Assembly (NCBI GenBank): GCA_017114885.1
Contig: WNLJ01000031.1
Span: 1-64,000 of the forward strand
Reading direction: 5' to 3'
DNA: 64,000 nucleotides
Source: Neisseriaceae bacterium PsAf
GTDB taxonomy: Bacteria > Pseudomonadota > Gammaproteobacteria > Burkholderiales > Neisseriaceae
The notes under the pieces were generated by a model, which saw nothing but the letters and a program-made list of their open reading frames with translations, made no database searches and had not been told where the DNA came from. A program made the position numbers and the translations under genes. Positions 39,946 through 49,462 of the stretch are shown here, one piece after another. Position 1 is the stretch's first letter. Each line of letters starts with the position of its first letter.

Positions 39946-40710
39946 ATGGAATACAATCAGCAAGATTTAGGTTTGGGTGTGTATTTAATTGATATTAAAA
40001 AAATTTACACCGATCAGGTTGTTTTGAATGATATTAATTTAACCATTTATCCACATGATTTTATTTCTATTGTTGGGAAAAGTGGTTGTGGAAAGAGCAC
40101 CTTATTAAGATTATTGGCAAGTTTAGATCAACCTACTTCTGGTACTATTCATTTTAAAAATAACAATATTATTGATAAACAAAATTCGGATGTGCGTTTA
40201 ATGTTTCAAGATTCTCGTTTATTGCCTTGGAAAAATGTCATTGAGAATGTTCGTCTTGGTTTAAAATCAAAAGACAGTGTTGCTAAAGCAGAGAAAGTAT
40301 TAAATGATGTGGGACTTTTGGAAAAAGCCTACGTTTACCCTAATGAGCTATCGGGTGGTCAAAAACAAAGAGTGGCTCTAGCTCGTGCTTTAATTCATCA
40401 ACCCAAATTATTATTGCTTGATGAGCCACTAGGTGCTCTTGACGCATTAACTCGTCTAGATATGCAACATCTTATTGAGAAATTATGGCTAGAATATCAA
40501 TTTACAACTATTTTAGTCACACATGATATTAATGAAGCAGTCATAACCGCTAATCGTGTCATCGTTTTAGAACATGGCAATATTGGCCTAGACTTGCCTA
40601 TTCCCATGGCTAGACCACGAAAAGATCTTGCTGAAATAGCTCATTATGAACAAATTATATTGGATAAAATCATGCAAAATCCCCTACCAACTCAAGATTT
40701 TATAATATAG
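39946..40710 (+). CDS. ssuB: Sulfonate ABC transporter ATPase
   Basis: The 254-residue ATPase has Walker A IVGKSGCGKSTLLRLLASL near 43, DVRLMFQDSRLLPWKNVIEN, signature NELSGGQKQRVALARAL and Walker B LLLLDEPLGALDALTR. The MFQDSRLLPW Q-loop is the usual form in SsuB. It energises uptake through SsuC. It ends 13 bp from the facing pirin gene. Confidence 0.93.
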   Translation: MEYNQQDLGLGVYLIDIKKIYTDQVVLNDINLTIYPHDFISIVGKSGCGKSTLLRLLASLDQPTSGTIHFKNNNIIDKQNSDVRLMFQDSRLLPWKNVIENVRLGLKSKDSVAKAEKVLNDVGLLEKAYVYPNELSGGQKQRVALARALIHQPKLLLLDEPLGALDALTRLDMQHLIEKLWLEYQFTTILVTHDINEAVITANRVIVLEHGNIGLDLPIPMARPRKDLAEIAHYEQIILDKIMQNPLPTQDFII

Positions 40711-40731
40711 CTAATCCTTATAGCTAATCCT
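40706..40731. repeat. 13-bp tandem duplication between ssuB and pirin
   Basis: TATAGCTAATCCT occurs twice with no gap. The first copy holds the ssuB stop codon and the second holds the pirin stop codon (reverse strand). It looks like a recent slip duplication in the convergent junction and carries no visible signal. Confidence 0.8.
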
Positions 40732-41617
40732 TAGTTTTTTTCCAAGGAACTTGAGGTGCATTTAGCCGACCCAATTCTGTCTCAATATCACCGAATCGAG
40801 TACCATGATTCCATTCATCAGTAGCTTTTTCAATATATTTTTTATCAGGTCCCACGAAATTCCACCACATAGTCGGCTGATAGTTTAGAGGCGTGCCACC
40901 AATTAAAAATAATTCCGTTCCTTGCTCTATATTAATTTCAAGACTGGATTTACCCAAAGGAATATATCCTAACTCGTCGGAAGTAAGAGTTTCTTTCTCA
41001 GATATAAAAATATTTCCCTTAATAACCATAATTCCGTATTCAAATTCAGGATTTAAATCTAATGCTAATGTTTTTACATCTTGGGTAATAATATGTACAG
41101 CCACTATAGGTGAATATTGTAAAGTTGGTGCTTGATATCCAGCATAAGTACCCATGGGCAATCTATATTCACTTTTATCTTTATCGTCTATCCAGCATGG
41201 AATATCAGGGTAATTATAAAATGAAGGAGGGATACTATCACCTGTCTCTTTAGGTAAAGCTATCCAAAGTTGAAGCGCATGAAATTTATTCTCTCCAAGT
41301 AACATTTGCTCAGTATGTGAAATGCCATGGCCCGCAGTCATTAAGTTAACTTGATTTTTTTTAATAACCATTTCATTGCCAAGGCTATCTTTATGTAAAA
41401 TTTCTCCTTCTAACATCCAAGTAAACGTTTGCAAAAAAGAATGCGGATGATGAGCAACTTGCATGGTCTTTTCATTGGGTTTAAATTCTCTTGGTCCTGC
41501 ATGATCCAAAAAACACCACGCACCTATAGTTTTTTTGCCAATATTAGGAAGTAATCTTTTAATGGGTATGCCACCCACATCTCTTATTTTTGCTTGAAAT
41601 TTTGAAAATTCACCCAT
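40724..41617 (-). CDS. Pirin-family protein
   Basis: The 297-residue bicupin protein has the Pirin motifs: IGAWCFLDHAGP near 31, then the iron site HHPHSFLQTFTWMLEGEILHKDS and MTAGHGISHTEQ, and a Pirin C-terminal cupin. Pirins are cupin-fold iron proteins; some have quercetinase activity, others affect transcription or pyruvate metabolism. It is the last-but-first neighbour of ssuB and convergent with it. The role here is not clear; proximity to sulfonate genes may be chance. Confidence 0.9.
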   Translation of the reverse strand: MGEFSKFQAKIRDVGGIPIKRLLPNIGKKTIGAWCFLDHAGPREFKPNEKTMQVAHHPHSFLQTFTWMLEGEILHKDSLGNEMVIKKNQVNLMTAGHGISHTEQMLLGENKFHALQLWIALPKETGDSIPPSFYNYPDIPCWIDDKDKSEYRLPMGTYAGYQAPTLQYSPIVAVHIITQDVKTLALDLNPEFEYGIMVIKGNIFISEKETLTSDELGYIPLGKSSLEINIEQGTELFLIGGTPLNYQPTMWWNFVGPDKKYIEKATDEWNHGTRFGDIETELGRLNAPQVPWKKTKD

Positions 41618-41650
41618 TCCAACTCTCTTAGTTTAAATATTTTTAACCAT

Positions 41651-41944
41651 TTATTTTGTTTTATGCTGAATAGAGTTCGCTTGATATTCTGGGTGTTTAT
41701 CAATATAACTTTTAATAAAGGGACAAACAGGATCCACCTTTAAACCTTTTTTTTGTGCATCATCAAGTACATATTTAACCAAATAACTTGCAATACCTTT
41801 TCCACCTATTTCTGAAGGCACTACGGTATGGATGTAAGCAATACCACCATCAAAAAATTCATACGTTACAAAGGCAATATGCCCATCAACTTCAATTTCA
41901 AAACGGCTTTTGTCTTTGTTATTAATTACTTCATAGTCTTGCAT
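41651..41944 (-). CDS. GCN5-like N-acetyltransferase (YjdJ/COG2388 type)
   Basis: The 97-residue protein is a short GNAT fold: KSRFEIEVDGHIAFVTYEF, HTVVPSEIGGKGIASYLVKY (acetyl-CoA site), and CPFIKSYIDKHPEY at the end. These features match the small COG2388 acetyltransferases. The substrate is unknown. It lies 33 bp upstream of the pirin gene on the same strand and may be co-transcribed with it. Confidence 0.88.
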   Translation of the reverse strand: MQDYEVINNKDKSRFEIEVDGHIAFVTYEFFDGGIAYIHTVVPSEIGGKGIASYLVKYVLDDAQKKGLKVDPVCPFIKSYIDKHPEYQANSIQHKTK

Positions 41945-42153
41945 TATATACTCCTAATATTTTTTCTATAAAAACTCTGCATCCAATACATCATTAACAT
42001 TTTAAAGATAACATATTCTATATTTTTTATCTAAAGAATCATTTATTCCCTGTTTAAGCAGATATCAACTATATAATCATGACACTGAAAATAATTAGAA
42101 ATATTTTTAATAAACTATGATTTCTTTTTAAGAATAAATTACTTACTAAAAAT

Positions 42154-42178
42154 CCTACTCTTATTCAATAGGAGCAGG
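42154..42178 (-). terminator. Terminator of sfnG-msuC-ssuD unit
   Basis: On the minus strand CCTGCTC and GAGTAGG pair (one G-U) around a ten-base loop. An AAAAAG flank lies before the stem and ATTTTT after it. The hairpin is about 20 bp past the ssuD stop. Confidence 0.65.
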
Positions 42179-42198
42179 CTTTTTATGCAACATAATAT

Positions 42199-43320
42199 TT
42201 AAGCTGTTTTCTTTAAATCAAAAGCACCACCTGTAACACTTTGTTGGTCAGTTACTTTCTTTTTACCTTCTAATAATGGGAAAACCAATTCAGCAAAACG
42301 ATAAACTTCTTCTAAGTGTGGGTAGGCAGATAACACAAAAGTATCAATCCCTAAGTCAGCATATTCTTTAAGTCGAGCATAGACGTTTTCTGGGTTACCA
42401 ACTAACGCAGTCCCCGCACCTCCTCTCACTAAACCAACTCCAGCCCAAAGATTAGGTCCTATGACCAAATTATTTTTATCACCATAATGATGTAAGGAAC
42501 TAATTCTTTTTTGTCCTACAGAGTCAAAGCGAGATAAATGTTCTTGAGCTTGACGAATATCTTCATCGGTTAATTTACTAATTAAACATTCGGCATCTTG
42601 CCATGCTTCTTCTTCTGTCTCTCTTACAATTACTTGTGCACGCAATCCAAATCTTACTGTTCTACCATATTTTTTCGCTTTTTCTCGAACATCATTAATT
42701 TTTTCAGCTACAGCATCTAATGGTTCTGCCCATGTGAGATAAGCATCTACATGTTTGCCTGCTAACTCATGCGCAGCAGGAGAAGATCCCCCAAAATAAA
42801 GTGGCGGATAAGGTTTTTGAATGGGCTCAAAACGATTTTTAGCACCTTTTAATTTGACATATTGACCATCATAATCCACCGTCTCACCAGCAAATAGTTT
42901 TTTCCAAACTTGTAAAAACTCATCAGCAGAGGCATAACGCTCATCATGAGCCAAAAATATACCATCTTGTGCCAATTCAACAGGATCTCCTCCTGGTACC
43001 ACATTTAATAAAAGACGACCATTAGAAGCTTCATCTAAAGTAATCGCTTGTCTTGCTAAATAAGTTGGACTTGTTAGAGCAGTACGAATCGCCACTAATA
43101 ATTTTATCTTATGCGTTACAGTAACCAGACTAGAGGCCGTTACCCAAGGATCTAAACAAGCGCTTCCAGTTGGTATCAACAGACCATCATAACCTAAATT
43201 TTCTGCAAAAACGGCGATTTGTTGTATATACTTATTAGTCGCTTGACGCCCAAAATCGGACTGACCAAGATAACGACTGTCTCCTGAGGTAGGCAAAAAC
43301 CAAAAAATTTCAGATTTCAT
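42199..43320 (-). CDS. ssuD: FMNH2-dependent alkanesulfonate monooxygenase
   Basis: The 373-residue bacterial-luciferase-like protein begins [15 protein letters not shown] and has [14 protein letters not shown]-type context, [20 protein letters not shown] near 172 and [15 protein letters not shown] near 298, as in SsuD and MsuD. It cleaves the C-S bond of alkanesulfonates to an aldehyde and sulfite. Sequence alone does not separate SsuD from the methanesulfonate enzyme MsuD. It is third in sfnG-msuC-ssuD, which matches the order of a dimethyl sulfone pathway. Reduced FMN would come from SsuE across the region. Confidence 0.9.
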   Translation of the reverse strand: MKSEIFWFLPTSGDSRYLGQSDFGRQATNKYIQQIAVFAENLGYDGLLIPTGSACLDPWVTASSLVTVTHKIKLLVAIRTALTSPTYLARQAITLDEASNGRLLLNVVPGGDPVELAQDGIFLAHDERYASADEFLQVWKKLFAGETVDYDGQYVKLKGAKNRFEPIQKPYPPLYFGGSSPAAHELAGKHVDAYLTWAEPLDAVAEKINDVREKAKKYGRTVRFGLRAQVIVRETEEEAWQDAECLISKLTDEDIRQAQEHLSRFDSVGQKRISSLHHYGDKNNLVIGPNLWAGVGLVRGGAGTALVGNPENVYARLKEYADLGIDTFVLSAYPHLEEVYRFAELVFPLLEGKKKVTDQQSVTGGAFDLKKTA

Positions 43321-43340
43321 ATTAATCCTTTCTATGTATA

Positions 43341-44507
43341 TTATGAATAGGCTGTTGGCGTTGGGAAAATATCTTCCAAGAAATATTGACCTAAATCTTT
43401 TAATTTATAATCAATAGGATCATGTAAAGTATGTACCCTTGCATTTCGCCATAATCTATCCAATCCAAGCTTGTTACTCGTTGCACTTGCCCCCATAACA
43501 TCAAAAATTTGTGATGTGGTTTTTAATACAGCTTCATGAGCAGCAATACGAGCTGTCATTTGTTGAATAGCAAGACTTCCTCTGTCTTCGAATGTAAAAT
43601 CATCATCTCTTGACAATAATTGATCAATTGTTACTCGAGTCTGCCTATCCAAAGCAATTGCTGCTTGTGTTGCCACATATAATTTTGCAATGTGATGTTG
43701 ATGAAATTCATCTCTGATAGCTAAATCTGCTTGCGAGGCAAACCAAGCTTTTTTTCCTTGCTGTAAAAAATTTTTAGCTTCATTTAAAGAACCTCTACTT
43801 AACCCTATAAATAAATTAGTTAAAATAGATTGAGCCAATAAAGTGCGTAAACTTTGTTTGGGGGTTAGTTCTGATTCTGCTGTGAGTAATGTCCATTCTG
43901 TTTTTAACAATACGTTTTCAAATAAAACCGTACCACTATCTGTTTGTTTTTGACCAAATGCATCCCAATCTTGCCGAATCTGTACACCATTATCATCACT
44001 ATAAACTACTCCTATAACAAAACCAGAACTATTTTCATCCCAAGCAGAAATTAACAAAATATCAGAACCAACGGAACCAGAACAATAACTTTTGATGCCA
44101 TCAATTAAAAACCCATCACTATTTTTCACCGCTTTAGCTCTCTTATCATTAGGATTTAAGGCATTACCCCAAAATAAATTGTTCTCTTTTGTTAATCGGC
44201 TAAAATAGGAATATTGTTGGCTATCACCATACAGTTTTATACTTATCACCTGCAAATAATGAAATGCCAGAATATGTGCTATGGCGCTATCAACGGTCGC
44301 GACATCTTGCACAATCTGTAAAATTTCACTCCATAAAAGACCCTGTCCTCCCCAACGTTTTTCGATGATTAAATCCAACAGACCTAATTTTTTAATCAAA
44401 AATCTGACTTCTTGTGGATGCCCCCCTTTGCGATCACGTTCTACCGCCGTTTTTTTTAGTTCTGCTATTAATTTATCTACATTATGTTGCCAAGTTGCTT
44501 CTGTCAT
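43341..44507 (-). CDS. MsuC/SfnC-like flavin monooxygenase (acyl-CoA dehydrogenase fold)
   Basis: The protein of about 388 residues has the acyl-CoA dehydrogenase fold of the DszC/SfnC/MsuC group: [18 protein letters not shown] near 57, [20 protein letters not shown], and [20 protein letters not shown] near 350. In Pseudomonas, MsuC oxidises methanesulfinate to methanesulfonate with reduced FMN. That role is inferred from its place between sfnG and ssuD. The frame opens at 44537, overlapping sfnG, but the ATG at 44507 has GTGGAG at good spacing and is preferred. Confidence 0.82.
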   Translation of the reverse strand: MTEATWQHNVDKLIAELKKTAVERDRKGGHPQEVRFLIKKLGLLDLIIEKRWGGQGLLWSEILQIVQDVATVDSAIAHILAFHYLQVISIKLYGDSQQYSYFSRLTKENNLFWGNALNPNDKRAKAVKNSDGFLIDGIKSYCSGSVGSDILLISAWDENSSGFVIGVVYSDDNGVQIRQDWDAFGQKQTDSGTVLFENVLLKTEWTLLTAESELTPKQSLRTLLAQSILTNLFIGLSRGSLNEAKNFLQQGKKAWFASQADLAIRDEFHQHHIAKLYVATQAAIALDRQTRVTIDQLLSRDDDFTFEDRGSLAIQQMTARIAAHEAVLKTTSQIFDVMGASATSNKLGLDRLWRNARVHTLHDPIDYKLKDLGQYFLEDIFPTPTAYS

Positions 44508-44529
44508 TTTATTCTCCACAAAAATTACA

Positions 44530-45615
44530 TTAAGCAACTTCTTGATTTTCTAATTCTCTAACCAAAGGAACGACTTTTTTTCCAAAGTAATCCACTTCTT
44601 CAATAAAATGTAGAAAACCTGTTAAAACCAAATCAACCCCAACTTTTTCTAAGGCAACAATTCTAGAAGCTATTTGTTGTGGTGTCCCAATTAAGTTTGT
44701 CTTAAACCCATCGTTATACTGCACTAAATCCTCAAAAGTTGAATGACTCCACATTCCCTCTTCATCTTTGGTTGCTTGACCTGCATTTTTTACTTCTTGA
44801 GAAAATGCTTTTACTGCACTGTAGTCAGCTTTTGCAATAATTTCTGCCAATACTTGTTTGGCTTCCTCTTCAGTATCTCTTGCTATCACAAAAGCATTAA
44901 CACCGATTTTGATATCTCGATTATTTTCCTTGGCTAATGTTCTTACTTCTTTTACTTCTTTAGCGATTTCTTCTAAAGAATTTCCATTAGTAAAATACCA
45001 ATCTGATACCCTTGAAGCCATAGCCTTAGCTGCTTTTGAACTGCCTCCCTGAAATATTTCAGGATGTGGTTTATTGATCGGTTTCGGACTCAAATTATAA
45101 TCATGAAAACGGTAAAAATCTCCCGAAAAATTAAAACTATCTTCTGTCCAAACTCCTTTTAAAACTTTAATGAATTCTTCTGAGCGACGGTAGCATTCAT
45201 CATGTTCTAACCAGTGCTCTCCGATGGCATGAAATTCACTTTTAAACCAGCCACTTACAATATTAACAGCCAATCTTCCTTTGTAAATATTAGAAATAGT
45301 AGCTACTTGTTTGGCCAGAACAGCTGGGTGCCATGGGCCAGGCAATATAGCCGCAATAACGTTCAATGTAGAAGTTTCTCCCAATAAAGCTTGAGAAAAA
45401 GTAACCGACTCATGTTGACTTTCAGCACCATAACCAGAAGTAAATCGAATTTGTGTTAAAGCATATTCAAATCCAGATTTTTCAGCAGTTTTCGCTAGCT
45501 CTTTATTGCATTCAAAATCCCAGCTTGTACGTTGTTTAATTTTACTAACCACCAAACCACCACTCACATTAGGAACCCAATAAGCAAATTTAATACCAGA
45601 TTGTACTTGTGACAT
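44530..45615 (-). CDS. sfnG: Dimethyl sulfone monooxygenase SfnG
   Basis: The 361-residue luciferase-like protein begins KFAYWVPNVSGGLVVSKIKQ, characteristic of SfnG. It has LTQIRFTSGYGAESQHES near 54 and NIVSGWFKSEFHAIGEHWLE near 119. SfnG oxidises dimethyl sulfone with reduced FMN to methanesulfinate and formaldehyde. It is the first gene of the minus-strand set that continues to the MsuC-like gene and ssuD. The 131-bp upstream gap holds an imperfect inverted repeat (ATGCTT ... AAGCAT near 45650-45676) of unknown role; no sigma-54 box was seen. Confidence 0.9.
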   Translation of the reverse strand: MSQVQSGIKFAYWVPNVSGGLVVSKIKQRTSWDFECNKELAKTAEKSGFEYALTQIRFTSGYGAESQHESVTFSQALLGETSTLNVIAAILPGPWHPAVLAKQVATISNIYKGRLAVNIVSGWFKSEFHAIGEHWLEHDECYRRSEEFIKVLKGVWTEDSFNFSGDFYRFHDYNLSPKPINKPHPEIFQGGSSKAAKAMASRVSDWYFTNGNSLEEIAKEVKEVRTLAKENNRDIKIGVNAFVIARDTEEEAKQVLAEIIAKADYSAVKAFSQEVKNAGQATKDEEGMWSHSTFEDLVQYNDGFKTNLIGTPQQIASRIVALEKVGVDLVLTGFLHFIEEVDYFGKKVVPLVRELENQEVA

Positions 45616-45746
45616 AACTTAACCCTTATACTTGTTGTTGAGAAAATATGCTTCAAACATGGTTTATTTAAGCATGGGCTTTGTGATATCAAAAATAATT
45701 AAAAACGATTTGAATATAACCGAGAACGATAATCTATTTTGGCGAA

Positions 45747-47249
45747 CTACTCTAAATTTAATTTCTTAGCAATATTGATCTGATCTTGTAAGACTTCATC
45801 AATATGTTGTGTTTGCGTAAGGGGATTAAAAAGAACACTACGCAATAAGACGAGGCTCTGTTGTGGATAAAGATGTGTTTGTCTGGTAGTCCGAGATACA
45901 AAAGTTCTCCCTTTTTCCTTTTGTGTTTTTTGCAATAAAACATTCGCTTGATTAATAGCTTTGTTATCATCTTCATTTAAATGTTTATTTCGGTATTGTA
46001 AAGGAATATAACGATACAATAGAATATTCATCGAGGGCTGAAAAATCAATTCAAATTCTTCTGATGCTATGATTTTATTCGCCATGTACTGTGCATTTGC
46101 GAGGCTATGTTTAAGAATATCCTCATAACCCTCTTGACCCAAAAGTGTTAGGGCCGTATCTAAGTATAGACCATTAGCAACACGAGAGCCCTCAATAGTA
46201 AAACGTCCAATATCAATAGAACTTTCTCGTACAGCATAGGGTGCATGGTGCATATTTTGACGAGCTAATTCTGGTTGCTTAAAGAAAATCATTCCTGAAC
46301 CTAGTGGTAACATTAGCTGTTTATGCCCATCCAAAGTAACGGTATCGGCTTTTTCTATCCCTTTTAATAGTTGATTCTTATAGGTAGAACTCAAAATAAA
46401 AGCACCACCCCAAGCACCATCCACATGAAAATGAAGATTTTCTTGTTTGGCAATATTTGCTAAAGCTGATAAATCATCAACTGAACCAAAATCAGTAGTG
46501 CCTGCAACCCCAATCAAGGCAATAATTTTTTTATTCTCTAGATGACATCGTTCGATTAATTTATTCAATTCATTTAAATCGATTTGGTATTGTGCATTAA
46601 CAGAACACTTGATAAAGCTTAACCCCAGTAAATCAGCCGCTTTTTCAAAAGAGTAATGCAATAATTCCGAACCAATAATAACTACATCAGCAAAACCTTT
46701 TTGTAACCAATATTTTAGTCGACTACCCTCACAGTCAGCCGAAGCATTTAAAGCCGTGTACATTGCAGTAACATTGGAAATAGTCCCACCGCTAGTAAAA
46801 AAACCTAAACTATTAGAATGATCTTGAATATATTTTTGGTAAAATTCATCACTAAAGTCATAGATTAAGTGATGCATTTTCGCCATTACTTCTTTCTCTT
46901 GAAAAGTCAATCCTTTACTGGTTTCTGTCTTGATTAAATTTTGATTCAGTGCAACAACTAAGGGTGCAATCTGTATTATGAAATTGGGCAGTCGAGACGT
47001 CATATGCCCAATAAAAGTTGGTGAAGCAAGGTGTGTGCTGTGTATTAAAACATTTTGATTTAAATGTCGAATATACTTTTCTAGGTCTATAGAATGATAG
47101 TCTGTTGTAAAAGAACGAAATAATTTTTGTATTTCATTGAAACTAACAGAATCATCGGCATCTCTGTGTTGGTAAAATTGCTGGATCGCTGCCATAATGA
47201 AATCTGTGCTTAAGAAATCATTACTAAATAATGAGTCGTTTTTGGTCAT
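45747..47249 (-). CDS. PLP-dependent group II decarboxylase (PanP-like)
   Basis: The 500-residue protein is a group II pyridoxal-phosphate decarboxylase: GFFTSGGTISNVTAMYTALN near 151, FHVDGAWGGAFILSS near 276, and the cofactor lysine in TLDGHKQLMLPLGSGM near 308. The layout recalls PanP, the aspartate 1-decarboxylase that makes beta-alanine in Vibrio. 2,4-Diaminobutyrate, glutamate and aromatic amino acids are other possible substrates. It stands alone, so context does not decide. Confidence 0.82.
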   Translation of the reverse strand: MTKNDSLFSNDFLSTDFIMAAIQQFYQHRDADDSVSFNEIQKLFRSFTTDYHSIDLEKYIRHLNQNVLIHSTHLASPTFIGHMTSRLPNFIIQIAPLVVALNQNLIKTETSKGLTFQEKEVMAKMHHLIYDFSDEFYQKYIQDHSNSLGFFTSGGTISNVTAMYTALNASADCEGSRLKYWLQKGFADVVIIGSELLHYSFEKAADLLGLSFIKCSVNAQYQIDLNELNKLIERCHLENKKIIALIGVAGTTDFGSVDDLSALANIAKQENLHFHVDGAWGGAFILSSTYKNQLLKGIEKADTVTLDGHKQLMLPLGSGMIFFKQPELARQNMHHAPYAVRESSIDIGRFTIEGSRVANGLYLDTALTLLGQEGYEDILKHSLANAQYMANKIIASEEFELIFQPSMNILLYRYIPLQYRNKHLNEDDNKAINQANVLLQKTQKEKGRTFVSRTTRQTHLYPQQSLVLLRSVLFNPLTQTQHIDEVLQDQINIAKKLNLE

Positions 47250-47453
47250 AAATTTTGATTTACGTTTACGTTATAGTTATTGAGAATTTTACAATGTGTA
47301 AGTTTTGTATCATTATAAAAGCTGTATATTAAATGAAATTATAGATAATAACAAAAAATTTAATTAATAAAGATCATAGAAAATACATATTGGTCATTAG
47401 TAATCATCTTCTAATTGAAGTTTTATTTTTAAATAAATAATGGGATAAGTAAA

Positions 47454-48392
47454 ATGGATGTTAATAATCAAGTTCATTCAAAAATATTACTTTTAGCGAG
47501 TATTGCTTCCATTATTGTGGCGTTAACACTTATTATTCTAAAAACTTGGGCAGGATTAAAAACTGGCTCTGTAAGTGTATTGGCAAGTTTGATGGATTCA
47601 CTTACTGATTTACTGGCCAGTATTATTAATCTAATTGGGATTAGTATCGGTCTCAAACCTGCTGATGAAAACCATAATTTCGGGCATGCTAAAGCAGAGG
47701 GTATTAGTTCTTTCATTCAGGCGACATTTATATTAGGTTCAGCAGTGTTTCTAATTTTTAGTGCTGCTGATCGTTTAGCACATCCTCAACCCATTGAGCA
47801 AACCCAAATTGCCATTTTTGTCATGATTATTACCATCCTAATGACCGGTGCTTTGAGTCTTTTCCAACATTATGTCATGAAAAAAACAAACTCTTTGTCA
47901 TTGGAAGCAGATGCTTTACATTATGCTAGTGATTTTTTATTAAATGGTAGTGTGATTTTAGCTTTAATATTAATACAATTTGGTTACACCAGTGTAGACT
48001 CTATTTTTGCTATGATTATTGGGCTTTGGATGATTTATCTTGCCAGTAAAATTATGAGGGATTCTTTTGCTGTATTAATGGATGAAACTTTACCAGGAAA
48101 AGAAGTAATGAAAATTCAAGAGATTATTCTAGCAACTCCTGGAGTCAAAGGTTTTCATAATTTGATGACTCGTTCAGACGGTAAAACACACTATGTTAAT
48201 GTGCATATTGAAATTGATGAACATCAAACATTTAAAGCATCACATGACATAGCGACTAATGTAGTGGATAATTTAAAAGAATTATCAAATAATACTATTG
48301 AGGTTTTTATTCATACCGATCCTTGTCAAAGTAATTATTTCAATGGGATTGAAAATAATCAAACTCAACCTAATATAAGCAGTATTAAGTGA
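47454..48392 (+). CDS. Cation diffusion facilitator (FieF-like)
   Basis: The 312-residue protein has six membrane helices with the metal-site motifs of the CDF family: SLMDSLTDLLAS near 45, NFGHAKAEGISSF near 74, and DALHYASDFLLNG near 154. A cytoplasmic C-terminal ferredoxin-like domain with HxH (YVNVHIEID) follows. It exports Zn2+, Fe2+ or related ions in exchange for protons. FieF-type is the closest pattern, but the metal cannot be assigned. msrB follows after 22 bp. Confidence 0.9.
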   Translation: MDVNNQVHSKILLLASIASIIVALTLIILKTWAGLKTGSVSVLASLMDSLTDLLASIINLIGISIGLKPADENHNFGHAKAEGISSFIQATFILGSAVFLIFSAADRLAHPQPIEQTQIAIFVMIITILMTGALSLFQHYVMKKTNSLSLEADALHYASDFLLNGSVILALILIQFGYTSVDSIFAMIIGLWMIYLASKIMRDSFAVLMDETLPGKEVMKIQEIILATPGVKGFHNLMTRSDGKTHYVNVHIEIDEHQTFKASHDIATNVVDNLKELSNNTIEVFIHTDPCQSNYFNGIENNQTQPNISSIK

Positions 48393-48414
48393 GTAATTAG
48401 AAAGGAATTTTAAA

Positions 48415-48822
48415 ATGAGTTCTAATAAAAAAACCAAAGAAGAATGGAAAGAAATATTGCCTGATGATGTCTATCACATAACGAGAGAAGCAGGTACAGA
48501 AGCACCCTACTCAGGTAAATATAACGAACACTTTGAGGAGGGAAATTATTATTGTTCTAACTGCCATACCTTACTATTTACTCATCAAACCAAGTTTGAC
48601 AGTCATTGTGGTTGGCCTGCTTTTTTTGAAGAAGCAGAGCCAGATGCTACTTATAGAGTAGTTGATACCAGCCATGGTAGAGTACGCGATGAAGTAAGGT
48701 GTTCAAATTGTGATGCTCATTTAGGACATGTTTTCCCTGATGGTCCCCCACCTACTTATGAGCGTTATTGTATTAACTCTTTAGCTATGACTTTTGAACC
48801 TAATGATGAAAAAGGTAAATAA
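48415..48822 (+). CDS. msrB: Peptide-methionine (R)-S-oxide reductase MsrB
   Basis: The 135-residue protein has two zinc CxxC pairs (YYCSNCH and VRCSNCDAHLGHVFPDG), SHCGWPAFF, and the catalytic cysteine in RYCINSLAM near 123. It repairs R-methionine sulfoxide in oxidised proteins. An AAGGAAT box precedes the ATG. It is followed after three bases by arsC. Confidence 0.96.
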   Translation: MSSNKKTKEEWKEILPDDVYHITREAGTEAPYSGKYNEHFEEGNYYCSNCHTLLFTHQTKFDSHCGWPAFFEEAEPDATYRVVDTSHGRVRDEVRCSNCDAHLGHVFPDGPPPTYERYCINSLAMTFEPNDEKGK

Positions 48823-48825
48823 TAA

Positions 48826-49179
48826 ATGAATTATCTATACCATAACCCAAGATGCAGTAAATCTAGAGCTGCTTTGCAATTTTTGACTGAGGAAAATATT
48901 GAGTTTGAAACAATTTTATACTTAGAAACAGGACTTTCTGAAGCTGAAATAAAAGATTTATTAAAATATTTAAATTTAGAGCCAATAGATATTATCCGGA
49001 CCAAAGAAGAAATTTGGAAAACAGAATATAAAGGAAAATCATTAACTGATGAAGACATCATTCAAGCACTAATCAAGTATCCTAAATTACTAGAGCGCCC
49101 TATATATGTGGAGAATGAGCAAGCTGTTATTGCCAGACCACTAGAAAAATTACAAGAGTTTATTAAAAATAATCATTAA
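48826..49179 (+). CDS. arsC: ArsC-family arsenate reductase
   Basis: The 117-residue thioredoxin-like protein begins YHNPRCSKSRAALQFL with the catalytic cysteine near 9, and ends RPIYVENEQAVIARPLEKL, as in glutaredoxin-linked ArsC. It would reduce arsenate to arsenite. There is no arsR or arsB nearby, so it may belong to the wider ArsC/YffB group with another role. It begins three bases after the msrB stop. Confidence 0.88.
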   Translation: MNYLYHNPRCSKSRAALQFLTEENIEFETILYLETGLSEAEIKDLLKYLNLEPIDIIRTKEEIWKTEYKGKSLTDEDIIQALIKYPKLLERPIYVENEQAVIARPLEKLQEFIKNNH

Positions 49180-49218
49180 TATAATTAGTTATTATTATTT
49201 AAAATTAAAAGGAAGAAT

Positions 49219-49443
49219 ATGAAACCTGACGATATTATTGCTAAGCAGATAAAAACTCAGGCTTTGCAAGCAATTCAAGATTTAGCAAGAATATTTGATA
49301 TTCAAGATGTTGCTTATTTTAAGGAATACGAAATTATTCGAGAAGGCATTTGTAGAGCTATTGGAGAAATTGATACATCCTTATTGCTAACCATTTATCA
49401 AAAATACCCTGAATTAGATGATTTAAAAGAAAAAAGTAAATAA
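49219..49443 (+). CDS. Small helical protein of unknown function
   Basis: A 74-residue protein, predicted to be mostly helical and acidic at both ends (KPDDIIAKQIKTQALQAIQD, then YQKYPELDDLKEKSK). AAAGGAAG precedes the ATG by a good distance. It follows arsC by 39 bp and precedes a DinB pseudogene on the same strand. I recognise no family. Confidence 0.7.
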   Translation: MKPDDIIAKQIKTQALQAIQDLARIFDIQDVAYFKEYEIIREGICRAIGEIDTSLLLTIYQKYPELDDLKEKSK

Positions 49444-49462
49444 GAGTAATCGAAAAAAGCCT

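Noticed and set aside
45650-45676. Imperfect inverted repeat upstream of sfnG as an operator
   Set aside because: The arms are only six bases and could equally be a weak terminator of the decarboxylase gene; not supported enough for a feature.
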